NCBI GenBank assembly: GCA_963681505.1 | Contig: OY811990.1 | Location: forward strand, 4,045,165-4,109,164 | Length of the DNA stretch: 64,000 bases | Direction: 5' to 3' | Source: Eunapius fragilis | Taxonomy: Eukaryota; Porifera; Demospongiae; Spongillida; Spongillidae | In this document: positions 22,180 through 33,159 of the stretch, in pieces | Numbering within the stretch: the stretch's first letter is position 1 | Layout of the letters: each line of letters opens with the position of its first letter | Position numbers and translations under genes: made by a program | Notes under the pieces: model-generated | The model's database searches: none | The model's input: only the letters and a program-made list of their open reading frames with translations | What the model was told of the DNA's origin: nothing

Positions 22180-22255
22180 CCAGGGGGGCAGCTTGGTGGA
22201 GGGAAGGTGGGAGGAGGGAGGGTTGGGGGTGGTGGAGGTGGGATTGCTGGGAGGG
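22180..22255 (-). pseudogene. TIL-B exon fragment (Pro-rich linker only)
   Basis: Only the acceptor and Pro-rich linker of the TIL-B exon are left (GGGGGGCAGCTTGGTGGAGG to GATTGCTGGG). The cysteine part has been deleted and the linker is fused to the TG repeat of the Kunitz intron. Confidence 0.6.
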
Positions 22256-22479
22256 AGGGAAAAGTAAAATGTTAGGTTGTGAGTAGGATCTGGTATGGTG
22301 TGGCTAGATTAGTCCACACTCCTTTGTATTACATCATCAGAATTGTTTGGTCTAACAGTTGCTTCAGTTACAGTGGATACTACATTGGGTCGGGATGGCA
22401 CAGGACAGTGTTGTACTTCCGGACGTTTCGTTTGACAACTTGAACATGCGTGGAAAAGGTTTCGTCTCGCTGCAAGTAA

Positions 22480-22755
22480 CCACAGTTACATAACATGGAG
22501 TGTGATTGGTCAGGATACCATACAGATGTATGACCATCACCACATGCACCTTCACTCACTCCTCAAAGCCAAGTCACAACTGTACCAACCACAAAATGGC
22601 TGCTGCTTACAGAAGAATGACACACCACCTCGTCTGGCATCTTTAACCATGGCAACACCTCCAACATCACCTCAACCAATGGTAGAGATATTTCCAATCT
22701 GCTATCTTAGGCACAACTCTGTTTGCTTTTATGAAAGCAGAAAGTGGTATTGAAA
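22480..22755 (+). other. Recurring unit block 3, shortened
   Basis: It starts like the other blocks (MYDHHHMHLHSLLKAKSQLYQ) but has an internal deletion of about 45 bp that joins LYQ to PQNGCCLQK. The rest (MATPPTSPQPM) agrees with copies 2 and 4. Confidence 0.45.
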
Positions 22756-22784
22756 CCATGAAGGCAAAGGATATCTAATGAGGA

Positions 22785-22833
<49 letters not shown>

Positions 22834-22840
22834 ACACACA
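22785..22840. repeat. (AC)n microsatellite
   Basis: About 27 CA dinucleotides with one TC interruption, in a place where units 2 and 4 have only ACACTAACACACACAT or ACACTGACACACAC. It is a local expansion. Confidence 0.9.
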
Positions 22841-22932
22841 TGCGTACATGACAAAACCAACCACCACTAGCCTCATACCCAGACCCAAATTAGCAGTCGT
22901 GGATGGATTACATCACCACTACACAAGAAATG

Positions 22933-23270
22933 GGTCTGGTACGTAGATGTGATGTGGGCATGGAGACACTTGTAAATAATGCTTTAAACAAAGGGGTCAC
23001 CTTTAAGGTAAAAGACATCATCTAGTGGAGTAGATCTATATTTGGGCAAGGGGTGTTCAGTTGTACTTGTGGTCAGTTCCTCTGTACCTTCTCTAGAGCA
23101 GTAATAGTCCAGGTGAGACCAGGGCACACAGTACATTAGTGTGCCTACTTGGTATATAATTTCTAGACCTGCTTACTCAGGTACTAAATAATTTTACCTA
23201 CCATCATATGAGATTAACTTGATACAGAATCCTTCGGTTGAATGGCTTATAATTATTTGAAACGTGCACA
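22933..23270. other. Unit 3 upstream flank with gag and B-box relics
   Basis: The gag relic (22933-22990), B-box relic (about 23040-23095) and conserved flank (TACCATCATATGAGATTAAC) are in the same order as in units 2, 4 and 5. No promoter or gene is visible before 23290. Confidence 0.6.
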
Positions 23271-23425
23271 ATCCCAGCTATGGACCAGTTACTGGTCACT
23301 GGGTGTTGATACATTACATCATTCGCTGCAATAGCACGCAAAGGCAGGCACAGAAGTGATAAATGACAGGGCTTGAATATTCCTGCTTAGAACCGGAGAT
23401 TAAAACCGGTTTTCTATAGTTCCAG

Positions 23426-23434
23426 TATATAAAA
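23426..23434 (+). promoter_or_regulatory. TATA box of TRIM copy 3
   Basis: TATATAAAA lies about 41 bp before the ATG at 23475, within the conserved proximal block (CTGGGTGTTGATACATTAC at 23300 on). Confidence 0.55.
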
Positions 23435-23474
23435 ACACGTCTGATATGATATTTCTCCGCAAAGTTCTTTAGTG

Positions 23475-25989
23475 ATGTCAACCCAAGTACGACACAACAG
23501 CATGTTACCTGTACAGCGACTGACGTGTGTGCTGTGCCAAAATGATCTTGATCCTGGTGAACCAATTTGTGACGAGTGTGGAGCGGACCAAATACTAGGC
23601 CGAGTGTCGTTGAAATCATGCAAGCAAGATGACGCGTGTAGTAGCAGGTAAAGCACGAACACACATATTCAGGCCCCTTGCTTTTATTGTATTTTAAAAA
23701 AATTAAATGATTACTGCGCTACTTAAACACGTAGCACGCTCCCAGGGCGATCAGCAATAGACACCCATATGCGTATATATACATGTATTACCCATTCATC
23801 CATGTTTACTGTTCCACAGGTCTGGCCTCTTCCCTCCACACACCATATGTCAGCTGTGCTCTAAGCCCTACACAGACCCTAGGATCCTTCCATGTCTACA
23901 CTCTTTCTGTGGGCAGTGTCTGCATGTGGAGATAGAGAGGTCTGGGTCCGACAAGCACAAGATGGAGTGTCCTACCTGTCAGAGAAGTATCACCGTACCA
24001 GAGGGTGGAGTCAATGCTATACCTCAGAACCTCCATCTTGGCTTTGAGGTAGAGGTGGCTGGGTACATGTCCAAGATTGGCAGTGGTGGTGAAAAATCAT
24101 GTGATGCTTGTATTGATGGGGGCAAGGGGCCTGCAGTGGTGTTCTGTTGTACATGTGGTCAGTTCCTCTGTACCTTCTGTCATGAGTACCACAAACACAA
24201 TAAGATATTCCATCATCACCAGATGGTTGGACTAGACCAGGAGTCTGTCAGACTACTTCCATCCATCATGGCATCAACTGAACAACACCATCATGAAACT
24301 AAAATCTATTGTGAGACCTGCCAGTGTCTGGTCAACAGAGACAGTGCCCCAGTTCTTCATAACCAACACAGGTTTGCTGATGTGTGTAATATTGCAAAGG
24401 TCCGCAGAGATGAAATGAGAGATGCACTTGTGTGTGCACAAGAAATGACCTCAAAGCTGACCAGTGCCATTGGTGACAAAGACAAGATGGCAGAACAGGT
24501 TGAGACTTCCAGAGAGAATGCCACACTGCTCATTAACCAAGCCTTTGAACAGCTCCACCAAGCCATAGAGGAAAGGAAGAAGACACTGTTGTCAGAGATG
24601 GAGGCCATTTCACTTTCTAAGACAACAGCTCTGTCCCTCCAGAAGGAACAGTTAGTGAAAATACAAGATGAGATTGGTCGCTACTCTGAGATGACCTCCC
24701 ACATCCTCCAGACCCACACTGACCATGAGGTGGTAGCTCTTGGAGATCTGCTACCCACTGAACTGAAAGCCACCCTGAAGAAGGTTGAGGGAGTCTCCCT
24801 CTCTACCAGTGACATACATGTGACCCTACAAACTGATTCTCTGATGAAGGAATTCTCCAAATTTGGTCATGTAATGGCCTCACCTCCATCTCCATCACAA
24901 AGCACATGGTCTTCTAAGTCAGCTGCCAGAATGGACATGATGGTTAAAGTAAAAGTGGAGACCAAGAGCTCAGAGGGAGAGAGGTACCCATGTGGTGGTC
25001 TGCAGGTGAAGGCTGAGCTGAGGCCCAAGTCACATGATGGAACAGTTGTCCCAGGAAAGGTGGAGGACCATGGAGATGGTACCTACACCATCACCCTCAC
25101 CCCTCAGGCTGCTGGTCCTCACCAGCTCCTCATCACAATGGATGGTGAACATGTACAGGGCAGTCCTCATGACCTTGATGTGAGGCCTAGCTACAGCACC
25201 TTATGTAACCCCCAGCAAGTTATCAGTTGTAGGAGTGGTCCAAATGGTATAGCCATCCATGACAGTGGAGACATCTATGTAGCGTGTTTGGATGACTGTA
25301 TTCATGTGTTTGACCAAGGTGGTCATAAGAAGAGAACCATAGGTAGTGGTGGGAGTGGTGATGGTCAGTTCTGTGGACCATTTGGTATATCCATCAAGGG
25401 AGATGTGATGTATGTTGCTGACACTGGCAATGATCGCATTCAGAAGCTGACAACAGGAGGACAGTTCCTACAAAAGTTTGGCCAACATGGATCCTGTCAA
25501 GGACAGTTTAGTTATCCAGTATCAGTTATTATTGACCAAAGAGATAGGATGATTGTTGCTGACAATAAAAACCATAGGGTAGTAATATTGGATCAAAATG
25601 GCAGCTGGCTATTGACCATAAATGGTAATGTCTCTAATGCTCAGGGTTTTAAGGATCCAAGGGGTCTTGCCTTGGACTCTCAAGGGAACATCCATGTTGC
25701 AGCCTGGGGTTCTGACACCATCAAAGTCTTCACACCAGAGGGGACCTATGTCAGATCATATGGAGATGTAATGGGTCCATCTGGAATAGTAATTGATGAA
25801 GATGGTTACAGCCTTGTCTGTGAGAACAGTGGCAATGGTATCTCCATCTTTGATCCTCAGGGAAACCAGATCCACACAGTTGGCAATCTTAATGAACCCC
25901 ATGGTCTTGCTCTGGATCCTTTAAGTGGTAGTATGTATGTAGCCAACTGTGGTGATTACATTGTATTGAAGTATTCTGTGTTGTTGTGA
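23475..25989 (+). CDS. TRIM-NHL protein, copy 3 (two exons, intact)
   Basis: Exon 1 is 23475-23647 and exon 2 is 23820-25989 (intron 172 bp), giving 780 residues. All domains are present. B-box 2 has Ser in place of the Cys ligand (NRDSAPVLHN). A codon is added after ERSG (SDKHK). The stop of the other copies is read through by a TAG to TTG change, so the protein ends SVLL. NHL face residues include PNGI, CGPFG, SYPVS, NKNH, FKDPR, NSGNGI and NEPHG, which is the most divergent set of the six. Confidence 0.9.
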
Positions 25990-26097
25990 TATAATGTTGA
26001 TGTAATGATGATGTAGTGTTAATGCATTTTAAAGTGTGGTGATGCATGGATCGGAATGAATGTTGTTATGGCAACAGTGGAGGGTTTTATTATGATG

Positions 26098-26335
26098 TCA
26101 GGGCAGTCCTCATGACCTTGATGTGAGGCTTAGCTATAGCACCTTATGTAACCCCCAGTAAGTTATGATGATGTAATGTACATAAGAAGACCATTGGCTA
26201 CACCTCTCCCCTCCTATCCCCCTCACTCTTCTAACCTTCAAGGCTGAGAGCTACTGCCTGGACTTCTATGAGAAGTACTTCCCACCCAACCACCACCTGT
26301 CTAAGTATGACTATCACATGAGGGTAAGGAAGTAA
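26098..26335 (+). pseudogene. TRIM relic and last exon of unrecognised gene (unit 3)
   Basis: 26098-26165 repeats the filamin/NHL junction coding sequence (GGGCAGTCCTCATGACCTTG). After a deletion the last exon of the unrecognised gene follows, reading FKAESYCLDFYEK to MRVRK and TAA at 26333-26335. Other exons of that gene are missing in this unit. Confidence 0.55.
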
Positions 26336-26466
26336 CCATATGCTCACATCAGTAAATCATCTCAGTAAACCAATGGTGCTGTAGTTTGTTACTTGCAGAT
26401 ACGTAAGCCTTGTTTGGGTCTGCTGTCCAGGCAGGATTTCTCTGTGGCAAATCTGATGATTTAGTT

Positions 26467-26710
<244 letters not shown>

Positions 26711-26719
26711 TGTGAAGGT

Positions 26720-26965
26720 CAACTTACTGAGGACAGAGATGATGGAGTTGTTGCTCCAGCACTGTGACACTGTGCACACCTCACATCTGAAGGACACCTG
26801 GATGAAATTGGGTACGGATGTACTGGGCACCACCAATTGTATGGTGTCAACAGCTGGTATGGGGAGCTCTTGCATGTTTCACTGCTCATGGGTTGATGAG
26901 CTGTGTGTACCAATGGATGCTTCCTTCAGGGCTTTGTTCAACCCAGTGGAGAGTAGTCTATGGTG
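26720..26965 (-). pseudogene. Ig-domain exon, unit 3
   Basis: The - strand keeps VDTIQLVVPSTSVPNFIQ, VSFRCEVCTVSQCWSNN and MQELPIP, but about 10 bases are missing near 26880 (CATGTTTCACTGCTCATGG instead of CATGTTTCTGATCACTGC), which shifts the frame before the tryptophan strand. The low-coordinate border runs into the GA tract. Confidence 0.6.
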
Positions 26966-26999
26966 ATGTTCACTCCTTCATACACCCTTATGCAGGCTA

Positions 27000-27176
27000 G
27001 TAAACTGGGGAGGGGGGAGGGGGGGGACAGAAGCATCCCTGCACGCATTGTGTGGGACAGCCATCAGGGGGGGGGGGGGGGGGGGGGGGGGGTTGGCACA
27101 TGTTGGTTGGCAGACTGGGCCACACTCAAGAGTAGAACTTCCCTTCAGGGTACACTGGAGGAGAGACCAGACCACA
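27000..27176 (-). pseudogene. TIL-A exon, unit 3, split by a G26 run
   Basis: The - strand shows YPEGKFYS(stop) and CQPTCAN, then a run of about 26 C residues (27067-27092 as G on +) in place of the short CCCCCC of the Asn-Pro-Pro codons, then GCPTQCVQGCFC. Homopolymer growth inside the coding exon and a TGA in place of a Ser-Glu codon pair have destroyed the frame. Confidence 0.6.
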
Positions 27177-27319
27177 ACATGATGGTAGCACACACATGTG
27201 AGAATATGTACATATGAATACCAATTTTTGTCAAATATGAACTGCATTATTAGAATTTCAACAGTTCAAGGAACAAAATCAAGTAGCTTGCAATTTACTA
27301 AAAGTATGCATAATAATAT

Positions 27320-27760
27320 ACGTCCAGATAGAATACCTTTAAAAATACCACTAGTCCCATGGAAATGTGGGCAACTCCCACATGTTTGACATACCCTGAC
27401 ACATATGCTCCATCTTACACATCCATTGCAGTCGCTGAAGGAGAGGCAGTAGCGAACCAAGCAGAACACAACAAACAACAGAAGTATGTCTCTCTGGGCC
27501 CTGGCCATATCTTCACTCCTATAGCCATAGATCTTCAGGTGTGTTTGGCAAAGAGACTCTTAAATGTGTACAAGATCTTGGTCATCCCCTTAAATTGGCT
27601 TCTAGAGAGAACAGTGCACACCTCTTCCTCCTTCAAAGGCTCTCAGTAGCTATACAACAGAGAGATGCTGCATCTGTAATGGTTCTTTGGGCTCAGAGCA
27701 GATGGAGATCTTTTTTGTGTAACTTATGTCTATTTGTGCTTGGTGTAAGATTATGAATGA
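27320..27760 (+). pseudogene. Non-LTR retrotransposon (family 1), C-terminal nuclease fragment a
   Basis: The + strand reads VPWKCGQLPHV, then after a frameshift YPDTYAPSYTSIAVAEGEAV, NKQQKYVSLGPGHIFTPIAID, another shift (FGKETLKCVQDLG) and finally FLLQRLSVAIQQRDAASVM. This is the C-terminal domain of the element whose better copy is at 27795-29397. The motif equivalent to the catalytic WDATCPD has been lost. It is a dead fragment. Confidence 0.65.
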
Positions 27761-27784
27761 ATAAACCGATGAATTATTAAAACC

Positions 27785-29397
27785 TGATCAACCAAATTTT
27801 GTCTGCTCGGTTTTCTGGTGCTCCATACATGGCTGTTGATGCTGCTGTTATTAAGTGGAGAGAGGGTCACAACTATCCACCTCCTGTCTCTCCTTCATCT
27901 TCCAGACAAAAGGCATGGGACCTCCCTCACGTGGAAGAGACAGATGATTAGCTCCTACAGTGTGCCTCTGACTGCAGGTCTCATGCCAGGTTACTGGCAG
28001 CAGTCACTAAAGAGTCTGGGGCCTGGTTGAATGCCCTTCCTGCCTCTTCCCCAGGCCTGCGAATGGATGATCACACAACCAGGATAGCTGTTGGTCTCCG
28101 TCTGGGTACACCACTCTCTCAACCCCTCATCTGCCACCACTGTGAAGGTCATGTTGGTGCCCTTGCTACTCACGGGCTCAGCTGCCAAGGTCATTTTTCG
28201 AGGCATGCTGCTATCAATGCCATCATACATAGGTCACTAGCAGCAATAAATGTACCATCAACACTAGAGCCCATCGGTCTATGCAGATCAGATGGCAAGC
28301 GACCTGAAGGTTGTTCCATTGTCCCATGGAAGTCTGGCCACTGTCTTGTTCGGGACTTTACTTGTGTGGACACCTTTGCAGCCTCATACATATCTGATGC
28401 CACAAGGGAAGCTAGAGCAGTACCCACAGCTGCTGAAGCCAGGAAAGAGGAGAAATATTCTCTGCTGTCCAAATTCCACCATTTTGTACCAATTGCCATT
28501 GAGACCTCAGGTGCCCTTGGCCCTGATGAGGCCTCAGGTGCCCTTGGCCCTCATGAGACCTCAGGTGCCCTTGGCCCTCATGAGACCTCAGGTGCTCTTG
28601 GCCCTGATGAGACCTCAGGTGCCCTTGGCCCTGATGAGACCTCAGGTGCCCTTGGCCCTCATGAGATCTCAGGTGCCCTTGGCTCTCATGAGACCTCATG
28701 TATCCTTGGCCCTCATGAGACCTCAGGTGCCCTTAGCCCTGATGAGACCTCAGGTGCCCTTGGCCCTCATGAGACCTCAGGTGCCCTTGGCCCTCATGAG
28801 ACCTCAAGTGCCCTTGGCCCTCATGAGACCTCTGGTACCCTTGGTCCTGATGAGACCTCAGGTATTCTTGACCCTCATGAGACCTCAGGTACCCTTGGCC
28901 CTGATGAGACCTCAGGTGCTCTTGGCCCTGATGAAACCTCAGGTGCCCTTAGCCCTGATGAGACCTCAGGTGCCCTTGGCCCTGATGAGACCTCAGGTGC
29001 CCTTGGCCCTGATGAGACCTCAGGTGCCCTTGGCCCTGATGAGACCTCAGGTACCCTTGGCCCTCATGAGACCTCAGATACCCTTGGCCCTGATGAGACC
29101 TCAGGTGCTTTTGGCCCTGATGAAACCTCAGGTGCCCTTGGCCCTGAAGAGACCTCAGGTGCCCTTGGCCCTGATGAGACCTTAGGTACCCTTGGCCCTG
29201 ATGAGACCTCTGGTGCCTTTGGCCCTGATGAGACCTCTGGTACCCTTGGCCCTGATGCTCTCAGTTTGCTCACAGATATCAGCAGACGTCAGCAGAGCAT
29301 GACACATGATCACCAGTCCCTCCCATTCCTTCTCCCAGAGAGTGTCCATTGCACTACACTAAGGCAATGCTGCCTCTGTATTGGGCACCACAAGTAG
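27785..29397 (+). pseudogene. Non-LTR retrotransposon (family 1), C-terminal part with 28-fold expanded motif
   Basis: From INQILSARFSGAPYMAVDAA the frame runs to a TAG at about 27949 (CAG in the copy at 33.8 kb). It then continues open from 27952 to 29397. It has a CCHC-like knuckle (CHHC...H...C, about 28135-28190), RHAAINAIIHRSL, and RSDGKRPEGC followed by RDFTCVDTF. This layout (zinc knuckle, then a PD-(D/E)XK-like nuclease) resembles R2-type restriction-like endonuclease domains. The motif ETSGALGPD is then repeated 28 times in frame (28501-29256) before ALSLLTDISRR. The last 90 bp are frameshifted relative to the expected FLLQRVSIAL ending. Confidence 0.7.
28501..29256 (+). repeat. 27-bp in-frame minisatellite, exactly 28 units
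   Basis: Each unit is nine codons, mainly ETSGALGPD or ETSGALGPH. Units are in perfect 27-bp register from 28501 to 29256, and no unit contains a stop or an indel. Variants include EISGALGSH, ETSCILGPH and ETSGAFGPD. The single-copy ancestor is the IAIETSGxFGPxAL motif of the same nuclease domain. A second array of about 5-6 units lies at 33160-33308. Confidence 0.95.
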
Positions 29398-29468
29398 CAT
29401 GTAGTGTAACCCTGTGTATCCAGTACCATTTATACATCGTATGTCTCTTTCAATGAATCAGTTATTAT

Positions 29469-29765
29469 ACAAGTAAATAAAAACATTCTCTAACGAGAAA
29501 GTTGGTGGGCATATAGGATTGACAATGTTGGTGTAAAAAGCACGGAAACAAGTGTGACAGAAATGTTACTGGAAAATTGAAATAGGCCTATTTTTAGCCC
29601 ATTTTCTCAGGCGTGCGCTGCCTAAATGTGACTGGGCTAAATATAGGCCTATTTCAATTTTCCAGTAACATTTCTGTCACACTTGTTTCCGTGCTTTTTA
29701 CACCAACATTGTCAATCCTATATGCCCACCAACTTTCTCGTTAGAGAATGTTTTTATTTACTTGT
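29469..29765. mobile_element. Palindromic MITE with 133-bp arms
   Basis: The left arm (29469-29601) and right arm (29633-29765) are reverse complements with one mismatch (TTTTTAGCCC against GGGCTAAATA), and the loop is 31 bp. The ends are ACAAGTAAATAAAAACATTC and its complement. Related, more degraded copies lie at 39846-39970, 41590-41757 and 55736-55914. No target duplication is evident. It has no coding capacity. Confidence 0.85.
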
Positions 29766-30269
29766 TTCATAAGTTTTTTTTTCTTTTTTTTATTAAGAAC
29801 TTGCTAGAACTTGCTAGATGGCCATAGAACTTGCAACAAAATAGGGTCTTTCTCGCTGTAGTTTCTTTCTAGATGTGATATGTGTCCAAATGACATGCTA
29901 GGATAACGTGCCGGTAAATTCTGAAGAGATTGGTACTATTTTCGTTCTTTAAAACCGTTCGTAGCTCGAGTTATACCTTCCTAAGGAAGACGACGACGAC
30001 GACGACGACGAAGACGACGAACAATTTTTTTGGGAATGGGCACGAGAAGCAGGTTCTTTGTTTGTCTGGAAGCGCATAGTTTAATGACATGAAACTAGCA
30101 TGAAAACGTAGATCTTGGTGTTGTCGTTCGATTGCTGCAACGAGATAAGTGATCCGTTTCTCCGTTGTCCCTCCCGACGCGATTTAAAATTTTTAATGAC
30201 ATTCATCATTCCTCAATCAATCCTATATTGAACCTGCTGACGCAGGTTCAGATTATGTATAATACATAT
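29766..30269. other. AT-rich spacer with (GAC)n tract
   Basis: No gene is seen. It contains a T run (29772-29790) and a GACGAC tract (29989-30020) downstream of TTCGTAGCTCGAGTTATACC. It may be the 5' region of the family 1 element that starts near 30270. Confidence 0.4.
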
Positions 30270-31030
30270 AATGAAAATTGATCTACGTAACGCATTTAAT
30301 CTGGTGTCTAGGCAAGCTGTGCTGAATGCTGTTAATCTCCATTTTCCGGAACTGTTGTCATGGTCTACCTGGTGTTATGAGCAATACCCTATACTGTGGC
30401 ACACTCTTGGTTCCATTACATCTTAGTCAGGAGATCTCTTAGGCCCTCTGCTTTTTTGTCTGGTTTTACATCAAGTAGTTTGTGCCATTGATACTGACAG
30501 TGAGTGTGCCTCTCTGTTGTTTCATCGGTGGTACATAGATGATGGTGTTGTGGCCGGTCCCATCTCTGCTGTTTTACGTGTGCTTTCCATCGTAACAGAC
30601 TTGGGACCTCCTCTTGGCCTTCATATCAACCTGTCTAAATGTGAATTATTCAGTGTCAATGATCTCAGTAGGTTCCCAAATGAAATAAAAAAATCCAACA
30701 TGCCTCATTTCGATATACTAGGGGCCCCAATAGGAGATTTTTTTGTTCTGTGCCAAGTATATTGCTCAAAAGCGTACAGATGCCTCCAAGTTGCTCCAGC
30801 AATTGGCCCAGGTAGGTTCTTCAGATCCTCATCTTGCGATGCTTCTACTTCGTCAATGTGGAGGGTTTTGTAGGTTGATACATCTGGCTAGAACTATCCC
30901 ACCTTCTTTAGCTGGTGATGCCTTCAGTCTATTTGATGATGAGGTGCGGCAGTGTTTTGCGGTAGACACTTCTGACTCTGCATGGCAGCAGGTGCAACTT
31001 AGTTTAAGTCGAGGCGGTCTAGGCTTGTGA
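30270..31030 (+). pseudogene. Non-LTR retrotransposon (family 1), reverse transcriptase copy c
   Basis: The + strand shows the catalytic palm: KIDLRNAFN (motif A Asp, about 30278), a stop where the GxxQGDPLGPLLF region begins (ITS, TAG, SGDLLGPLLFCL), and YIDDG (motif C, about 30535). It then reads GLHINLSKCELFS and FDILGAPIGDF, a frameshift near 30750 and GGFCRLIHLARTIPPS to SLSRGGLGL. It is interrupted by one stop and at least one shift. The order of motifs and the lack of an attached gag-pol agree with a non-LTR-type reverse transcriptase. Confidence 0.75.
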
Positions 31031-31140
31031 CGTGACATTATACGTTCAATATTAAAGATTTGTACTACAGGAATAAGAATATTATATACACATGGGTACA
31101 ATCTTAAACATAGCCAATTGTTAATGTTAATTTAAAATAC

Positions 31141-31300
31141 ATCTGGTGAGGATGGCAGTGGCATTGGCCCTCACTAGATGGAGGTTGAGTCTGCCATAGA
31201 TGTCTCTAAGTACGGCTGACTTGGGCCTGCATGTAAGAGTGGCAAGCCGAGAAGCCAGCTGTGAGAAGGCTTCAACAGCTTTAATTCCCCATGCACCATA
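31141..31300 (-). pseudogene. Family 2 element, extreme C-terminal fragment
   Basis: The - strand encodes YGAWGIKAVEAFSQLASRLA and GRLNLHLVRANATAIL, matching the C-terminus at 31863-32050. It is cut off on its high side and followed by a family 1 tail in the opposite orientation. Confidence 0.6.
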
Positions 31301-31311
31301 ATAATAATAAT

Positions 31312-31391
31312 ACGTCTTTCAGTGGCTGTACAAAGGGGCAATGCTGCCTCCATCCTAGGAACACTTTTTTCACCTTATACTACTGATTTTT
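31312..31391 (+). pseudogene. Family 1 element, C-terminal tail
   Basis: The + strand reads RLSVAVQRGNAASILGTLFS and ends with TAA (about 31389-31391). It is the normal ending of the family 1 protein, and shows what the frameshifted endings at 27.7 and 29.3 kb should be. Confidence 0.6.
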
Positions 31392-31531
31392 AAGGTTATT
31401 ATAATAGTGATAATAAATGTGCATTTATTACTGTTTATGTATTGTTTTGCATTAACTTAATGAATTATTAGCATAATAATAATTATTATTATTGCTAATA
31501 TTTTAATCTAATAAACATATAAATAAACATA

Positions 31532-31774
31532 TGGGACAGTGTCCAGCAGAATCACCCTTCTGGCTAGTTTTTCAATTTTTTGATTTTCCTTGAACACCCA
31601 TGAGCTTCTATTAAATGGTCCTTACGCATCCTAAATCGGACTATCCATCACAAAGTTATTAGGCACTGAATTTATAATTAGCCATACGTTTCAATGCGAG
31701 CGTTACTTTTCTTTTGCTTGTCCTGGAAATTTTTATAAAGTACCATAAGGGTGATTTAGCTGGACACTGTCCCA
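31532..31774. mobile_element. MITE with TA target duplication
   Basis: The 243-bp element begins TGGGACAGTGTCCAGC and ends GCTGGACACTGTCCCA, flanked by TA on both sides. The terminal inverted repeats extend about 28 bp with a few mismatches (AGAATCACCCTT against AAGGGTGATTTA). Size and TA duplication suit a Tc1/mariner-type non-autonomous element. The interior is non-coding and AT-rich. Confidence 0.75.
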
Positions 31775-31862
31775 TATCAAGATACATATATATGTACATT
31801 ATATAGATGTATATACAGAGTATACACAATTATACAGCAGTAAGATAAATAAATGCACCCTA

Positions 31863-32715
31863 CTATAGGTAATAGTCAGGGACAAAACACCTGGAGAGAA
31901 TGGCTGTGGCATTGGCTCTAACTAGGTTGAGGTTCAGCCTCCCATATAAGGCAGTTAGGACCTCAGCCTTAGCCCTGTTGGAGCTAGTTGCAAGGTGAGA
32001 GGCCAGAAGAGAAAATGACTCCATTGCTTCTGTCCCCCAAGCACCATATGCCTCAACCACCATGGGGACGCAAACCCACCCTAGCTCCTTGCATTTGGCA
32101 TCATTTTCTTCATGCTTCCTTTCCTCGGTGGCTCTGGCAGCCTGACCTGCTCCGAATCCCGCTTCAAGTAAAATATTGGAGTTAAGCGGTGATGTCACAG
32201 ACAAGTTAAAGGCTGCTGGCTTACCCAAAGACCAGATAGGTACTAGGATGTCTGCAGGGCGAGTGTGGCTATGGTCTTTGGAGAGGTTACTTCCTGCCTC
32301 CACCTTAACACTCAGGTGGGCCCTGCGACAGGTCTCAGCAAGGGTGTCACGTTGTTTATTGTGGTGGGTTACTACACCACCACCACGCTTGCAGGTGAGT
32401 GCATGATGACCAAGGGGATCAAGTACTCTCCCAGGACACAGAGGACATATTGATCCACATGAGGTGTCCTAGGCCCAGCCACCACTTGATGGCCACCTGG
32501 AACTCTGAAGACTGGAGATGAAGGCCTAGCCCCTCGGAGGGAATGACTGACACCCAAGATGCAGCATGAGGGGGGGAGATAGAGAGAAGGTGTGCTCTAT
32601 TTGCGGCAGAAGATTGCTCATAGAGTATACTACAAGTGAATAACACACAAAACACACACAAGCAACTACAGAAGCTAATAAATACAAAAGAAACACGAGA
32701 AGCTGTGCTGAAACT
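31863..32715 (-). pseudogene. Non-LTR retrotransposon (family 2), C-terminal third
   Basis: Read on the - strand: HAASWVSVIPSEGLGLHLQS and VAIKWWLGLG (about 32620-32490), then VTHHN and RDTLAETCRRAHLSVKVEAG (about 32370-32290), then RPADILVPIWSLGKPAAFNL, VTSPLNSNILLEAG, NDAKCKELGWVCVPMVVEAY and LVRANATAIL to the end near 31866. The final part is an uninterrupted frame of 146 codons. There is one shift between the two halves. It resembles a restriction-like endonuclease C-terminus paralogous to that of family 1. Confidence 0.65.
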
Positions 32716-32718
32716 CAT

Positions 32719-32915
32719 TCTGGCAGGTATGTAAGCCCAGCTCCATCTTCAACCTCCATCCTTCTCCTCCATTTCACTCTACTGCCGCGAATGCACATAT
32801 TCGTAGCACACGAAGGATAGCAAAAAGCATTCTGGCACGCACATAGCCCAGCACTTCACAGATAGACTTCTGCCAAATTACAGCTATTTTGTCAGCCAAA
32901 TGACATGTAGGTTAG
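32719..32915. other. Spacer without recognised gene
   Basis: About 200 bp containing TGCCGCGAATGCACATATTC and AGCATTCTGGCACGCACATA. No open frame, RNA or repeat is recognised. Confidence 0.4.
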
Positions 32916-33155
32916 CTAGGACCACACCCTTGGCCTAATAGGAAGTGGTCCTGCAAGGCGAGAAGCCAGAAGAGAAAATGACTCAATTGCCGCTTCTGTT
33001 CCCCACAAGTACCATTTGCCTAAACCACCATGGAGACACACACCTGCCCCCAGCTCCTTGCATTTAGCATCATTTTCCTCTGCTCTGGCAGCCAGGTCTG
33101 CTGCCAGTCCTGCTTCAAGAAAGACATTGGAGTTAAGTGGTGACGTCACAGACAA
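32916..33155 (-). pseudogene. Family 2 element fragment
   Basis: The - strand encodes VTSPLNSNVFLEAGLAADLA, ENDAKCKELGAGVCLHGG and ESFSLLASRLA. It is a different, more diverged subfamily from the copy at 31.86 kb and is closest to 33983-34165. It abuts a short array of the 27-bp minisatellite. Confidence 0.6.
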
Positions 33156-33159
33156 CCCT

